Part shown: in pieces, positions 9,348 through 17,986 of the stretch
Layout: the number at the start of each line of letters is the position of its first letter
Position numbering within the stretch: position 1 is the stretch's first letter
NCBI GenBank assembly: GCA_026126305.1
Contig: JAHCJI010000002.1
Location: 186,001 to 250,000, forward strand
DNA: 64,000 nt
Source: Phycisphaeraceae bacterium
Lineage (GTDB): Bacteria; Planctomycetota; Phycisphaerae; Phycisphaerales; UBA1924
Direction of reading: 5' to 3'
Notes under the pieces: generated by a model
Databases searched by the model: none
What the model saw: only the letters and a program-made list of their open reading frames with translations
What the model was told of the DNA's origin: nothing
Position numbers and translations under genes: made by a program

Positions 9348-9953
9348 TCAGCGCTGTCCCTGCATCTCGACCGTTCGCAGCAGCGTCTTGGCCCGGAATG
9401 TCACCGATCGCCCGGAAATACCAACGATCTCCAGCACGTCGTCGACCTTGTCCCCGACGCGGTAGACACGGCCATTGATCCGCGTCAGCGGGTTCTGCTC
9501 GTGGTTCAGGACCATCTCCACCCGGAGTTTCGACAGGATCTGCTCGGCCTTGATCAGGACCTCGTCCCGCACCGGAGCGGCTTCGGCCGCGACGACGGGC
9601 CCGACCTGCCTGGGCGCACGCTCCAATCGGAATGGATTCTCGGGGATCTCATCGACGGGGATCTGTGGCGGTGGCCCCGACTGCGCGAGGCTGCGCAAGA
9701 TACGGGCCTCGCCGTCATAGTGCCGGGCCTGCGTCTGCTCGATCGAGTATCGCATCTGCATCGGGGTCAGCAGCTTCGCCGGCGCAATGCCCTTGTGGTG
9801 CATCCAGAAGATCACCACGCCCGAGACGAGCAGGACGCCGCCAACCACTGCGGCCTGCATGGGCAGTCGGCTCCGACGGTCGCTCCCGTAGTGCTCCACG
9901 GGCTTGCTCTCTTCCGCCGAGTGGTCGGCGGCCTGGGTCGGGTCGGTGTGCAT
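9348..9953 (-). CDS. PilP/GspC-like single-pass membrane protein
   Basis: A 201-residue protein with a short charged N-terminus, one membrane segment (about residues 32-50) and a periplasmic part ending in a small beta-rich region (LTRINGRVYRVGDKVDDVLEIVG... split over residues 150-190). That region resembles the HR/PilP fold linking inner-membrane pilus proteins to the secretin. Its position directly after pilO, with the start overlapping the pilO stop (TGATG), supports a PilP-like role. Sequence similarity alone is weak, so the name is by context and domain shape. Confidence 0.65.
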   Translation of the reverse strand: MHTDPTQAADHSAEESKPVEHYGSDRRSRLPMQAAVVGGVLLVSGVVIFWMHHKGIAPAKLLTPMQMRYSIEQTQARHYDGEARILRSLAQSGPPPQIPVDEIPENPFRLERAPRQVGPVVAAEAAPVRDEVLIKAEQILSKLRVEMVLNHEQNPLTRINGRVYRVGDKVDDVLEIVGISGRSVTFRAKTLLRTVEMQGQR

Positions 9954-10489
9954 CAGGCCTCCTCATCCTGGAAGTAGATACTCAGCGTGAAATCGGCCTG
10001 CATCTGCCCGTCGACACGGTCCGAACGCTTGATCGTCATGTCGGGCAGTCGCGTGATGCGCTCCAGACGCTCCAACTCGAGCAGGAACTTGTAAAAGCCG
10101 CGGAAGTCCCCTGTCATGCTGATCTTCAGGGGTTGTTCCATGTACAACGCGGCCTTCACGGGCTTCTCAGCGACGATCGATGGCTGCTGAAGGCCAGCGT
10201 CATTGGCCAATTCCGAGATCTGACGCACCACGTCCGCCAGTTCCTTGTTCGTCGGCAGGCGAGACTCGATCGATGAAATCCTCTCGGCGATCTGCGTTGT
10301 GGCCGCCTCCAGGGTCCCCCGTCGCGCGCTCTCCTGCTGTAACTTCTGTAATTTCTCGCGCCGCAGAGAGATCTCCTCACGCGCTCGCTCGATCTGGTGG
10401 TTCTGCGGCCGGAACACGAACCAATAACTGGCCAGCGGAACGGCGAAGAGCACCAGCAACAGCACGACTTCACGGATGCCAAACTTCAT
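9953..10489 (-). CDS. pilO: Type IV pilus inner-membrane platform protein PilO
   Basis: Partner of PilN in the periplasmic alignment complex of the pilus machine. The sequence shows an N-terminal membrane helix (REVVLLLVLFAVPLASYWFV), a coiled coil (about residues 30-90) and a ferredoxin-like C-terminal domain containing the family-like stretch ITGDFRGFYKFL-type motif (here MTGDFRGFYKFLLELERL). The ATG at 10489, one base after the pilN stop, gives MKFGIREV; a further in-frame start at 10507 would overlap pilN. The stop overlaps the next gene. Confidence 0.85.
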   Translation of the reverse strand: MKFGIREVVLLLVLFAVPLASYWFVFRPQNHQIERAREEISLRREKLQKLQQESARRGTLEAATTQIAERISSIESRLPTNKELADVVRQISELANDAGLQQPSIVAEKPVKAALYMEQPLKISMTGDFRGFYKFLLELERLERITRLPDMTIKRSDRVDGQMQADFTLSIYFQDEEA

Positions 10490-10490
10490 A

Positions 10491-11357
10491 TCAGGAGCCC
10501 TCCCCATCCTTCGTGACCGTGGCGAAGGAATCCCCTTCTGGCTTCGATGCAGGCGCGCTCGAACCCGATCCGGGCGTCCCGGTCAGGCGTTCGGGCGAGG
10601 CGGGCGGCTCGATGCCGCGAGCATCGGCACGCGGGTCGATCTCGGCGCTGATCTGAAACTTGCGCAGTTCCAGATCGCGGATCTTCTGCGCTTCCGCATA
10701 ATGCAACTCAACCCGTCGCAGTAGAGGAGACATCTTCAGCGCGTCCAGGTAGTCCGCGATCTCGCTGTTGGCCGGGGTCACGCCCGTGATGGTCAGCTTG
10801 TACTCATAACGAGGTGCTGACACCTTGGCCTTCGCTGCCGCGTCCTGGCCAGTCCCGGCACGTGTCCCACCCAGCGAGCCCGTCTGACGGCCACGCGATG
10901 CCGCCCGAGAACTGCCCGCCGTCCGCTCGGGCTGGACAACTTGCTCGGCCACACGGCGTCCCTTCAACTCGACCGTCAGCAGCGTCATCTCCTTGGGCAT
11001 CCGGGTCACCAGTTCGGCCATCAGGATGCTCCGCGGCACGGGCTCGATCAGTGCCGTCACGATCTCGGCCTTTTGGAGCATCTGCTGCTTCTGCTCCTCC
11101 AGTTTGATCAGCAACTCGATCTCGGGTTCGGCCGCCGCGTACTGCACCGTGATCGATTCACGCTCGTCATGAACGCTCTTCCAACTGCGATTGGTGACGA
11201 AGAAGGCCGCCACCACCGTTCCCATCACTGCGCAAAACAGCGTCAGCCCGATAATGTTCGCGCGGCCTTCGGCCTTGCGCTGCACATAATCCTCGGGAAG
11301 GAAGCCGCCGCCCAGGGCGCCGCCCTGGTGTCCGTTGTCGTTGCTGGGTCCGAGCAT
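10491..11357 (-). CDS. pilN: PilN-like pilus assembly protein
   Basis: Inner-membrane protein that binds PilM in the cytoplasm and pairs with PilO in the periplasm. It has the short cytoplasmic N-terminus with a PilN-like FLPEDYVQRKAE stretch, one membrane segment (about residues 35-55), a coiled coil, and a periplasmic domain with LMAELVTRMPKEMTLLTVEL typical of PilN. A basic, Ser/Gly-rich insert near residues 145-175 and a Pro/Ser-rich tail are unusual. AGGAGGAA lies just upstream of the ATG. Confidence 0.85.
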   Translation of the reverse strand: MLGPSNDNGHQGGALGGGFLPEDYVQRKAEGRANIIGLTLFCAVMGTVVAAFFVTNRSWKSVHDERESITVQYAAAEPEIELLIKLEEQKQQMLQKAEIVTALIEPVPRSILMAELVTRMPKEMTLLTVELKGRRVAEQVVQPERTAGSSRAASRGRQTGSLGGTRAGTGQDAAAKAKVSAPRYEYKLTITGVTPANSEIADYLDALKMSPLLRRVELHYAEAQKIRDLELRKFQISAEIDPRADARGIEPPASPERLTGTPGSGSSAPASKPEGDSFATVTKDGEGS

Positions 11358-11384
11358 GACGTTCCTCCTGAGCCCGACGATGTC

Positions 11385-12677
11385 CTAAAGATCGGTTGGA
11401 CGAAGGCACAAACCAAGCGCCACGGCCCATCCCGGCTGGCTCCCACTGAGGTCCGTGCCGATACAGGGCTCATTCCCGGTCCGGGTAACACGCGCCAGCG
11501 GGTCGGCGATCTGGGCGGGCAGGTTCAGGCGACGCGCCACATGGGTACATAACGCAAGTTGCCGGGACTCACCGCCCAGAAAAACCACGCGCTCGACCTT
11601 CCGCTGTGGGCACAGCCCGTTGTAATATCGGACGCACATCTGGACCTCATCGGTGAGGATCTCCAGGGGCTCGGTCAGGTCCGTGCCCGTGCGCGTCATT
11701 GTCTCGTCGAGCGTTTCCATCCCGGCCGCGCTCTCGTCCAAGGCCGCCATCACCGCGCTCCCGCCGTTGTCCTCATGGCTCGGTGTCGCGCGAGATCGTT
11801 TGAGAGCAGCTTCGAGCATGGCCAGCCCGGAACCCGTCGAGCGAGCCTCACCGTCTCCAGACTTCGCATGAGCTCCTTGGGCGGCCTCAGGCTGCGGCGC
11901 GAGCGAGACGAGGTTCAGACGGATCGAACGGGCACGCTCCATGTCGATGTTCTGCGAGCGGGCGATGGCCTCGTCCAGGTGCCTCCCGCCGATCTCGACG
12001 AACTTGGCAAACGCAAGGCGTTCCCCATCACCCACCAGAACGCGCGTCCCGCCCGCGCCCAATTCCAAGTACAGCGTGGGCTTGTCCTCGTGGCCATCCA
12101 GGTGGCGCGTACACGAGTGCATCGCCGTGAGGATGGCCTGGAAGTCGCTGTGCATCGCCACCGGTTCCAGGCGGGCCTGCTTGAGAGCCCGCATCAGTCT
12201 CTGGATCACGTCGCGGCCAGCGCCCATGCAGATCACTTCGCCCCGGCTGCCTCCGCCCGTGCCATCCACCGGTACCCACCGGAACACCAGCGAGTTGGGA
12301 TCACACCCCAGGGCAGATTGCAGTTTCGCACGCACCAGCGTGTCCAACGAAACCCCATCGGCTTTGACGATCTTCAGGTGCTTGCAGAAGGACATTGACG
12401 AAGGCATGGAGCACACCGCCCGCTTGCCCTTGAAACCTCCGGCTTTCACAAGCTTGGGCAAGGCCTCGATCTGGAATGCCAACCGCGCCTGTGCGTCACG
12501 GCGAAAACGCGAGGGCATCTCCAGGGCAGCCGCGGCGACCAGGTGCGGTGACGGACCCGTTGTAATCTGGAGCACCTTCAGCTCGGACGTCCCAAACTCG
12601 AAGGCGATGGGTGAGACCGAACCGCCCATCAGGCGCGTTGAGCCGATCGCCGACAGCGTTTTGAGCGAGATGCCCAC
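11385..12677 (-). CDS. pilM: Type IV pilus assembly protein PilM
   Basis: Actin-like cytoplasmic ATPase that docks on the PilN N-terminus and couples the platform to the assembly ATPase. The 430 residues show the actin-fold phosphate loops (FEFGTSELKVLQI and LYLELGAGGTRVLVGDG), the SHS2-like region between them, and a C-terminal VVFLGGESRQLALCTHVARRL. The start is a GTG at 12677 preceded by AGGGGG at 6-base spacing. An acidic/Ser-rich insert near residues 265-310 separates the last two subdomains. First gene of the pilus block. Confidence 0.88.
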   Translation of the reverse strand: MGISLKTLSAIGSTRLMGGSVSPIAFEFGTSELKVLQITTGPSPHLVAAAALEMPSRFRRDAQARLAFQIEALPKLVKAGGFKGKRAVCSMPSSMSFCKHLKIVKADGVSLDTLVRAKLQSALGCDPNSLVFRWVPVDGTGGGSRGEVICMGAGRDVIQRLMRALKQARLEPVAMHSDFQAILTAMHSCTRHLDGHEDKPTLYLELGAGGTRVLVGDGERLAFAKFVEIGGRHLDEAIARSQNIDMERARSIRLNLVSLAPQPEAAQGAHAKSGDGEARSTGSGLAMLEAALKRSRATPSHEDNGGSAVMAALDESAAGMETLDETMTRTGTDLTEPLEILTDEVQMCVRYYNGLCPQRKVERVVFLGGESRQLALCTHVARRLNLPAQIADPLARVTRTGNEPCIGTDLSGSQPGWAVALGLCLRPTDL

Positions 12678-12846
12678 AAAGGCCCCCTGACCTGCAAGCG
12701 GTCCATCGTCGGCACCGCCGCGCGATGCCTCGGATCCGCATCAGGAATCGGCCCTTCAACCGCCAGAATCCAACCCAAGACATCCCACGGCACGCCGCGC
12801 AGGGATGCCAGGCCGCACAACCCGAACTTTGCTCTCGGGATCTTGG

Positions 12847-13563
12847 TTATACGGACTGGCAGGATCGGGCAATCACGCTCGCAAGGCGAGAAATGCCCGA
12901 GAATGCGCCTTGGATGTCCCAGACCTGCTTATCTCGATCGCCGGTGGTATTGCTGACGACCCGCAGTTCGATGAAGGCGACACCAAGTCGGGCACACACC
13001 TGCCCGACAGCCGCCCCCTCCATGGCTTCGGCTGCCGCGTTGGTCCGTCGATAAACACTCAAGGCTAACGCGTTCGTCCCAGAACATGTCGACACCGTGG
13101 CAACAGGAGCCAGGTGCATCGTGTGGCTTCGAAAGCGGTCGAGCAGAAGGGCCGAAGCGGGCACACCGGTATCGTCGAATGGCCCCAAGGGAAAACCCAT
13201 ATTAGAACATCCTACGAACTGTCCGCTAGGAAGCTGAACACCTTCGTCCGCGTACACCGATCGAGTAGCCGCGACCGTATCTCCAATGGAAAGCGCGGCA
13301 TCATGGGGAAGTGCCCCTGCGATGCCGAGGTTGACAACGGCGCTATACGTCCGAGAACACAAAGCAAGAGCGGTACCGGCCGCGGCGTTGGCCTTTCCGA
13401 CGCCGGTCACAACGAGATCGAGCCCTTCGTGGATGCATGTCGGACGCCATTCCGGTGGCGGCATCCCATCGGACTCGACACCCCGCAACACCGCGATCGC
13501 CTCTGTTTTCGCGGCTACGACAAGGAGCCAGGGCCTATTGGGTTTATTCAGTTCTTCGTGCAT
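12847..13563 (-). CDS. mqnB: Futalosine hydrolase (menaquinone synthesis)
   Basis: Cleaves futalosine to hypoxanthine and dehypoxanthine futalosine in the alternative menaquinone pathway. The fold is a nucleoside phosphorylase type: VTGVGKANAAAGTAL, VNLGIAGAL, and the signature EAMEGAAVGQVC...FIELRVVSNTTGDRDKQ, where Glu is the ribose-binding residue. The ATG at 13563 starts MHEELNKPNRPWLLVVAAKTEA; upstream in-frame starts exist at 13578 and 13626, but homologues begin near this point. It implies menaquinone made by the Mqn route, although no other mqn gene is in the window. An MTA/SAH nucleosidase-like role is the main alternative. Confidence 0.85.
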   Translation of the reverse strand: MHEELNKPNRPWLLVVAAKTEAIAVLRGVESDGMPPPEWRPTCIHEGLDLVVTGVGKANAAAGTALALCSRTYSAVVNLGIAGALPHDAALSIGDTVAATRSVYADEGVQLPSGQFVGCSNMGFPLGPFDDTGVPASALLLDRFRSHTMHLAPVATVSTCSGTNALALSVYRRTNAAAEAMEGAAVGQVCARLGVAFIELRVVSNTTGDRDKQVWDIQGAFSGISRLASVIARSCQSV

Positions 13564-13752
13564 CGATCCCTTTGGCATGGAAAGTGGGCAGAAATTTGAG
13601 GGTTTTCCGTGACGGTTTGGAACCAAATGGGGATCTTGGTGGTTGAAGGCTAGTGTCTATTCACATCCAACGCCGATGGTTCCATCGGCTCGATGATCTG
13701 GCATGGGATCTGGGACGGCAGGGACGATCTTCGTCCGCATGGAAGGTGGCGC

Positions 13753-15492
13753 ATGAGCAAGGCAGGAAAGCGGCGGGGCGGCATACTCACCAAGGTCGCC
13801 GGCACCTTGGTCGCACTCTCGCTGATTGGTGGCGGGCTCTGGTACGCATCGAGCCGGATGGGTGATTTGGAATCAGTTCGGGGAACCGATATCGTGCAGG
13901 CGTCCATTCGGGATTTCGATATCCAGACTATCGCCACCGGCGAACTGGAGGCCCGCGAGCAGGTTGAGATCCGCAACCGGCTCGACACCCGTGCGACACT
14001 CACTTCCATCGTCAAGGAAGGGACCCGCGTCAGGCGTGGAGAAGTGCTCTTTGTCCTGAACAGCGAGTCCATCGAACAGCAGATTACCGAGGAGGAAAGC
14101 CGCGTCGAGACGGCCCGGGCCGATCTCCAGGCCGCTGAAAACGCCTACCTCATCCAGGTGAGTGATAACGAGTCGAGGCTGCGTGCGGCGATCCTGGAGC
14201 ACGAACTGGCCCAACTGGCTCTGGAGCAATGGCGCGAAGGCGACTTCCCCAAGGACCTCGAACGATTCCAGGCCGATTACGAGAGCGCCAAGCGCAACCA
14301 CCGGCGTCTGGCCGACAAGTTCGTGCTCAGCACCGAACTTTTTGAGAAGGACTTCAAGAGCAAGAACGACTACGACCAGGAAGCTATCCAACTGCTCGAA
14401 GCCGAATCGCGTGTGAAGCAGGCCGAATTGGCCTTGCAGACGTATCGCGAGTTCCAGCGTCCCCGCGATGAGAAGCAGCGTACCAGCGACGTTGACGAGG
14501 CCCTGGCCAAGGTCGAACGCGTGCGCAAGCAGAACGAGATCGAACTGGCCAGCAAGGACGCCAGCCGCCGGAATGCCCGTCGCCAGCTTGAGCTACGAGA
14601 GGACCGGCTGGCAAAGCTCCGCGAGCAACTGAGCTTCTGCGTGGTCGTCGCGCCCAACGACGGCCTGGTGGTCTACAACTCCAGCACGCGCCAGGGCCGC
14701 TGGAACAACGATCCGCCCGAGCCGGGCACGGAGGTCTCGCCGAACCAGGTCGTCCTGGTGCTCCCGGACACCAGCGAGATGGTTGCCTCGGTTCGTGTTC
14801 ACGAGTCGCTGGCCGGTCGGCTGCGTCCCGGACAGCCCGCCAACGTCAAGATCGAGGCCCTGGGTTCGCGCATCTTGCCGGGCACGGTAGACAGCATCGG
14901 CGTGCTGGCCGAGAGCGGCAGTTGGAGAGATCCCAACCTGCGTGAGTACACCGTGCGCATTTTGCTCCAGCCCGGAGACGCGGCCAAGGAGCTCAAGCCC
15001 TCGATGCGGGCCGAAGCCACCATCATCCTCGACCAGGTCGACGAGGCCCTGACGGTGCCCGTGCAATCGGTCTTTACCAACGGTCAGTTGCGATACGTGT
15101 ACAAGCCCGTGGGCCCCAAGTTCGAGCGGGTGCCCGTCCGGCTGGGGCGCCTCAGCGAGACCCATGCCGAAGTGGTCGCGGGATTGACCGAGGGCGACCG
15201 CGTCCTCGTGCGGACACCCGATGCCGGCGAGGTATTGCCAAGGAGTTGGGACCCTTCACGACTCGAAGCCGTTGGCTTCCGGCTCGACGAGTCGGGCCAG
15301 CCCGTGCCCAGCGGCCAGAACTCGGGACGCACCCGCCGCAGTGTTCAATCGCAGCCCCAACCGCAGGCACAGACACCCGTCGAAGCACAGGCCCAACCCG
15401 AACCTCAAGCCACGGCGGCGCAGGCCCAGGTAGTCCCGCCAGCAACGGATGGATCGACCACCAAGGCCGAGCAACCCACGCAAGGCGAGTAG
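13753..15492 (+). CDS. Periplasmic adaptor (HlyD/MacA-like membrane fusion protein)
   Basis: A 579-residue adaptor of the kind that joins an inner-membrane transporter to an outer-membrane channel. It has one N-terminal membrane helix (about residues 12-30), a biotinyl-lipoyl-like half motif (LTSIVKEGTRVRRGEVLFVLNSE), a long coiled coil (about residues 95-290), the second lipoyl half, a beta-barrel domain, and a Gln/Pro/Ala-rich tail. The ATG at 13753 has GGAAGG 6 bases upstream. Unusually, no ABC or RND permease adjoins it; the next gene is convergent. Its transporter must be encoded elsewhere. Confidence 0.82.
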   Translation: MSKAGKRRGGILTKVAGTLVALSLIGGGLWYASSRMGDLESVRGTDIVQASIRDFDIQTIATGELEAREQVEIRNRLDTRATLTSIVKEGTRVRRGEVLFVLNSESIEQQITEEESRVETARADLQAAENAYLIQVSDNESRLRAAILEHELAQLALEQWREGDFPKDLERFQADYESAKRNHRRLADKFVLSTELFEKDFKSKNDYDQEAIQLLEAESRVKQAELALQTYREFQRPRDEKQRTSDVDEALAKVERVRKQNEIELASKDASRRNARRQLELREDRLAKLREQLSFCVVVAPNDGLVVYNSSTRQGRWNNDPPEPGTEVSPNQVVLVLPDTSEMVASVRVHESLAGRLRPGQPANVKIEALGSRILPGTVDSIGVLAESGSWRDPNLREYTVRILLQPGDAAKELKPSMRAEATIILDQVDEALTVPVQSVFTNGQLRYVYKPVGPKFERVPVRLGRLSETHAEVVAGLTEGDRVLVRTPDAGEVLPRSWDPSRLEAVGFRLDESGQPVPSGQNSGRTRRSVQSQPQPQAQTPVEAQAQPEPQATAAQAQVVPPATDGSTTKAEQPTQGE

Positions 15493-15504
15493 GCCCACGG
15501 GGCT

Positions 15505-16812
15505 TCAGAGTTGGGAGGTCCCAAGCGTCTCGGCGCGGTTGATGCGCTCCTTGTCGGCCTTGCGCAGGTCGTACGCGCCGGCGTAGGGCAACAGGAAGTT
15601 CTCGTCCGAAACGTCGAATCCCTCGGCCTGGGCGATGTACGCGTCAGGCGTGCTGGCCAGGTCGATGATCCCAGGGGGTTCGATGGTTGAGTCCAGAACC
15701 GCCGTACGCGGCTCGTCGGCATCAATGGCCTGGCTCAAGTCTTGGATGGGCAACACACGAGGACGACATGGATCATCGGTGCGCCAGTTGCAGACAACCG
15801 CCTGTACGCCGGTGTTCAAAGTGACCAAGGAACCGGGCGAGTACGCGGGTACGGATGCTACAAGGGCACGGATGGCCATGGGATCAAACTTCGCGGCCGA
15901 ATCGCCTAGGACCAGCTCGCGCAATGCGGACACGGTTGGTCGCTTTTTTTGCGGCATCGAGTCGGCACCGGGCGCATCGCCGCTGTCGCGCAACCGGTCG
16001 AAGGCATCGGCCAGCGCGACGATGCGCGAGAAGACGTGGATTTCCTGCCCTGCCAGCGGAGCCGAACCGCCGCCAAGCAGTTTTCGTCTTGGGAAGCCTG
16101 AGCCGTCAAAGGCCTGATGGTGGTGAAGCACGACGGCCGCCGCCGAGGGATCGATGCCGTTGCGGACCATGTCGAAGCCCAGCTTCACGTGGCGTTGCCA
16201 GTGCGGGTCGGTCTCGTCATGCTCTCGGTTCCATTTCTGGAGCGTTGGCACGGGCAAGCGCAACATGCCCACGTCATGCAGCATGGCCCCCACGCCCAGT
16301 GAGGTCACGTCCTTGGCGTGCGAGGCGTGCAGGCGGGAACGCTCGGCGATGAGGTAGTCCCCGAGTTTCAACCCCATGACCAGACTCAGGAAGCACACCG
16401 CGTTGGCGTGCCGCCCGTGTGGGGTGTCGGGCATCGAGAGTTCCTCGACGTAGTAGGCAGCCGCCGGTGCGCGCAGCAGCTGCTCCACGAGCCCGACGAT
16501 GGCACGCTTGTACGCTGCGTAGTCGAGTTTTGCCTCGGCGTTGGCCGCGACACAATCGAGCGCGGTGAGCACCTGGTGGCCCAGTTCGGCCCGAGCCTGG
16601 AGGATCGCCGGGCTGACGAACTGCCCCATGAACCCCATGCCCGGGTAGTGGATCCAGATCTCTCGCAGCTCGATCTCTCGCAGGCGTTGGATCAACCGGT
16701 CGTCGAGCGCGACCCCGGACTTGAGCAGCACCGGCCCACCCCGACGTGGGTGGTACACGGGCATGGCCAGGCGCATGCCCGGAACGGCTTCTCGGATCGA
16801 TACGCGCAGCAT
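15505..16812 (-). CDS. HD-GYP domain protein, probable cyclic-di-GMP phosphodiesterase
   Basis: The 435-residue protein has an N-terminal DUF3391-like region followed by an HD-GYP domain: GRHANAV, the metal-binding pair MLHDVGMLRLP, HVKLGFDMVRN, HHHQAFDGSGFP and FSRIVALADAFDRL. The usual HHExxDGxGYP is changed to HHHQAFDGSGFP (Glu to His/Gln region, Tyr to Phe), so catalytic activity or metal number may differ. A C-terminal extension of about 100 residues carries a beta-rich element (VTLNTGVQAVVCNWR) common in these proteins. GGAGAGG precedes the ATG. No sensor or GGDEF domain is present. Confidence 0.85.
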   Translation of the reverse strand: MLRVSIREAVPGMRLAMPVYHPRRGGPVLLKSGVALDDRLIQRLREIELREIWIHYPGMGFMGQFVSPAILQARAELGHQVLTALDCVAANAEAKLDYAAYKRAIVGLVEQLLRAPAAAYYVEELSMPDTPHGRHANAVCFLSLVMGLKLGDYLIAERSRLHASHAKDVTSLGVGAMLHDVGMLRLPVPTLQKWNREHDETDPHWQRHVKLGFDMVRNGIDPSAAAVVLHHHQAFDGSGFPRRKLLGGGSAPLAGQEIHVFSRIVALADAFDRLRDSGDAPGADSMPQKKRPTVSALRELVLGDSAAKFDPMAIRALVASVPAYSPGSLVTLNTGVQAVVCNWRTDDPCRPRVLPIQDLSQAIDADEPRTAVLDSTIEPPGIIDLASTPDAYIAQAEGFDVSDENFLLPYAGAYDLRKADKERINRAETLGTSQL

Positions 16813-16923
16813 GGACCTCTCCGGGGCTTGATCGCTTCCCGTTCCATCGGCTACCTGCCATCGTCAGTTGGTGCGGAATTGGCCAATACCTGATCAGATT
16901 GGCCCCGGGTCGGCCGATTGCCG

Positions 16924-17940
16924 TTATGCGGACCATCCAAGGCCGACCATGGCGATATAGGCCCAGTAGGCGAACATCAGGAAGGCCCCTTCGGCCCGGC
17001 TGATGCGAAATCTTGTGAGCATGATGGGCAGCAGGATGAGGGTCAGCCCGAGCATCATCCAGGCATCCCGACGGATGGCAAGCTCGGGCACATCCAGGGG
17101 ACCGATCAGTCCGCTGACGCCCACCACGCACAGCACATTGAAGATGTTCGATCCCAATACGTTGCCCACGGCCAGGTCCGAATGGCCCTTGAACGCCGCC
17201 ATGACAGTCGTTACCACCTCGGGCAGCGATGTTCCGAGCGCGACCATCGTCAGGCCGATCACGAAGGCGGGCACGGCGATGGCTTCGGCCAGTGCGGTAG
17301 CCCCGAGCACGGCCCGATCGGACCCGAAGACCATCGCACCCAGGCCAAGGACGATCAAGATCAGGCAGATCGCGGCCTTGGGTTGGGGCTCGTCGTTGTC
17401 TTGGGTCTCGACCTCGATCGCGATGGCCGCGTCCTGCGGATCCAGGTGCCTGGATGCGTATACGGTCAACGCGATGAAGGCCACAAACCCGAGGGTGAGC
17501 AGGCCGGCTTCGAGACGTGTGATCGAGCCGCCAAAGATGGCGATCACCAATGCGATGGTTACCAGGATCAGCATGGGCACTTCGTGACGAACAACCCCGG
17601 CCCGGACGACGACGGGCTGGATGATGGCCGCCAGGCCGAGCACGAGCCCGATGTTGGCGATGTTCGAGCCGACAACGGTGCCCACGATCAGGTCGCTCTG
17701 GTCCTTGAGCACCGCGCCGATGCCGGTGGCCAATTCGGGCATGCTCGTGCCGAAAGCAACGACCGTCAAACCGATCACGAATGTCGGAACACCCAATCGA
17801 CGGGCCAGGGCGGTGGCCCCACGCAGCATGACCTCGGCACCGCCCACCAGCAACGCCAAGCCGAGCGCAAGCCACAATACGGACACAAGGTGCGGCAAAA
17901 TTGTCTTCTCCGAGTGTGCCCAGTTAGGTATGTGGGCCAC
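16924..17940 (-). CDS. Sodium/calcium antiporter (CaCA, YrbG-like)
   Basis: Ten-segment membrane exchanger that expels Ca2+ in return for Na+. It contains the two inverted alpha repeats that bind the ions: GLTVVAFGTSMPELATG...GTVVGSNIANIGLVLG in the first half and GLTMVALGTSLPEVVTT...GNVLGSNIFNVLCVVG in the second. An acidic cytoplasmic loop (EVETQDNDEPQPK) separates them. The GTG at 17940 adds a short hydrophilic leader; a GTG at 17886 just before the first membrane segment is an alternative start. It is a single-gene unit. Confidence 0.92.
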   Translation of the reverse strand: MAHIPNWAHSEKTILPHLVSVLWLALGLALLVGGAEVMLRGATALARRLGVPTFVIGLTVVAFGTSMPELATGIGAVLKDQSDLIVGTVVGSNIANIGLVLGLAAIIQPVVVRAGVVRHEVPMLILVTIALVIAIFGGSITRLEAGLLTLGFVAFIALTVYASRHLDPQDAAIAIEVETQDNDEPQPKAAICLILIVLGLGAMVFGSDRAVLGATALAEAIAVPAFVIGLTMVALGTSLPEVVTTVMAAFKGHSDLAVGNVLGSNIFNVLCVVGVSGLIGPLDVPELAIRRDAWMMLGLTLILLPIMLTRFRISRAEGAFLMFAYWAYIAMVGLGWSA

Positions 17941-17986
17941 GGCTCAGGCCGATGGTAGCGGCGGGGGCGTGTACTGGTCAGCAGGT

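Noticed and set aside
7323..9977. Long plus-strand frame (884 codons)
   Set aside because: Antisense to the assembly ATPase and PilP-like genes, which have strong motifs; the translation is His/Leu/Arg-rich without domains.
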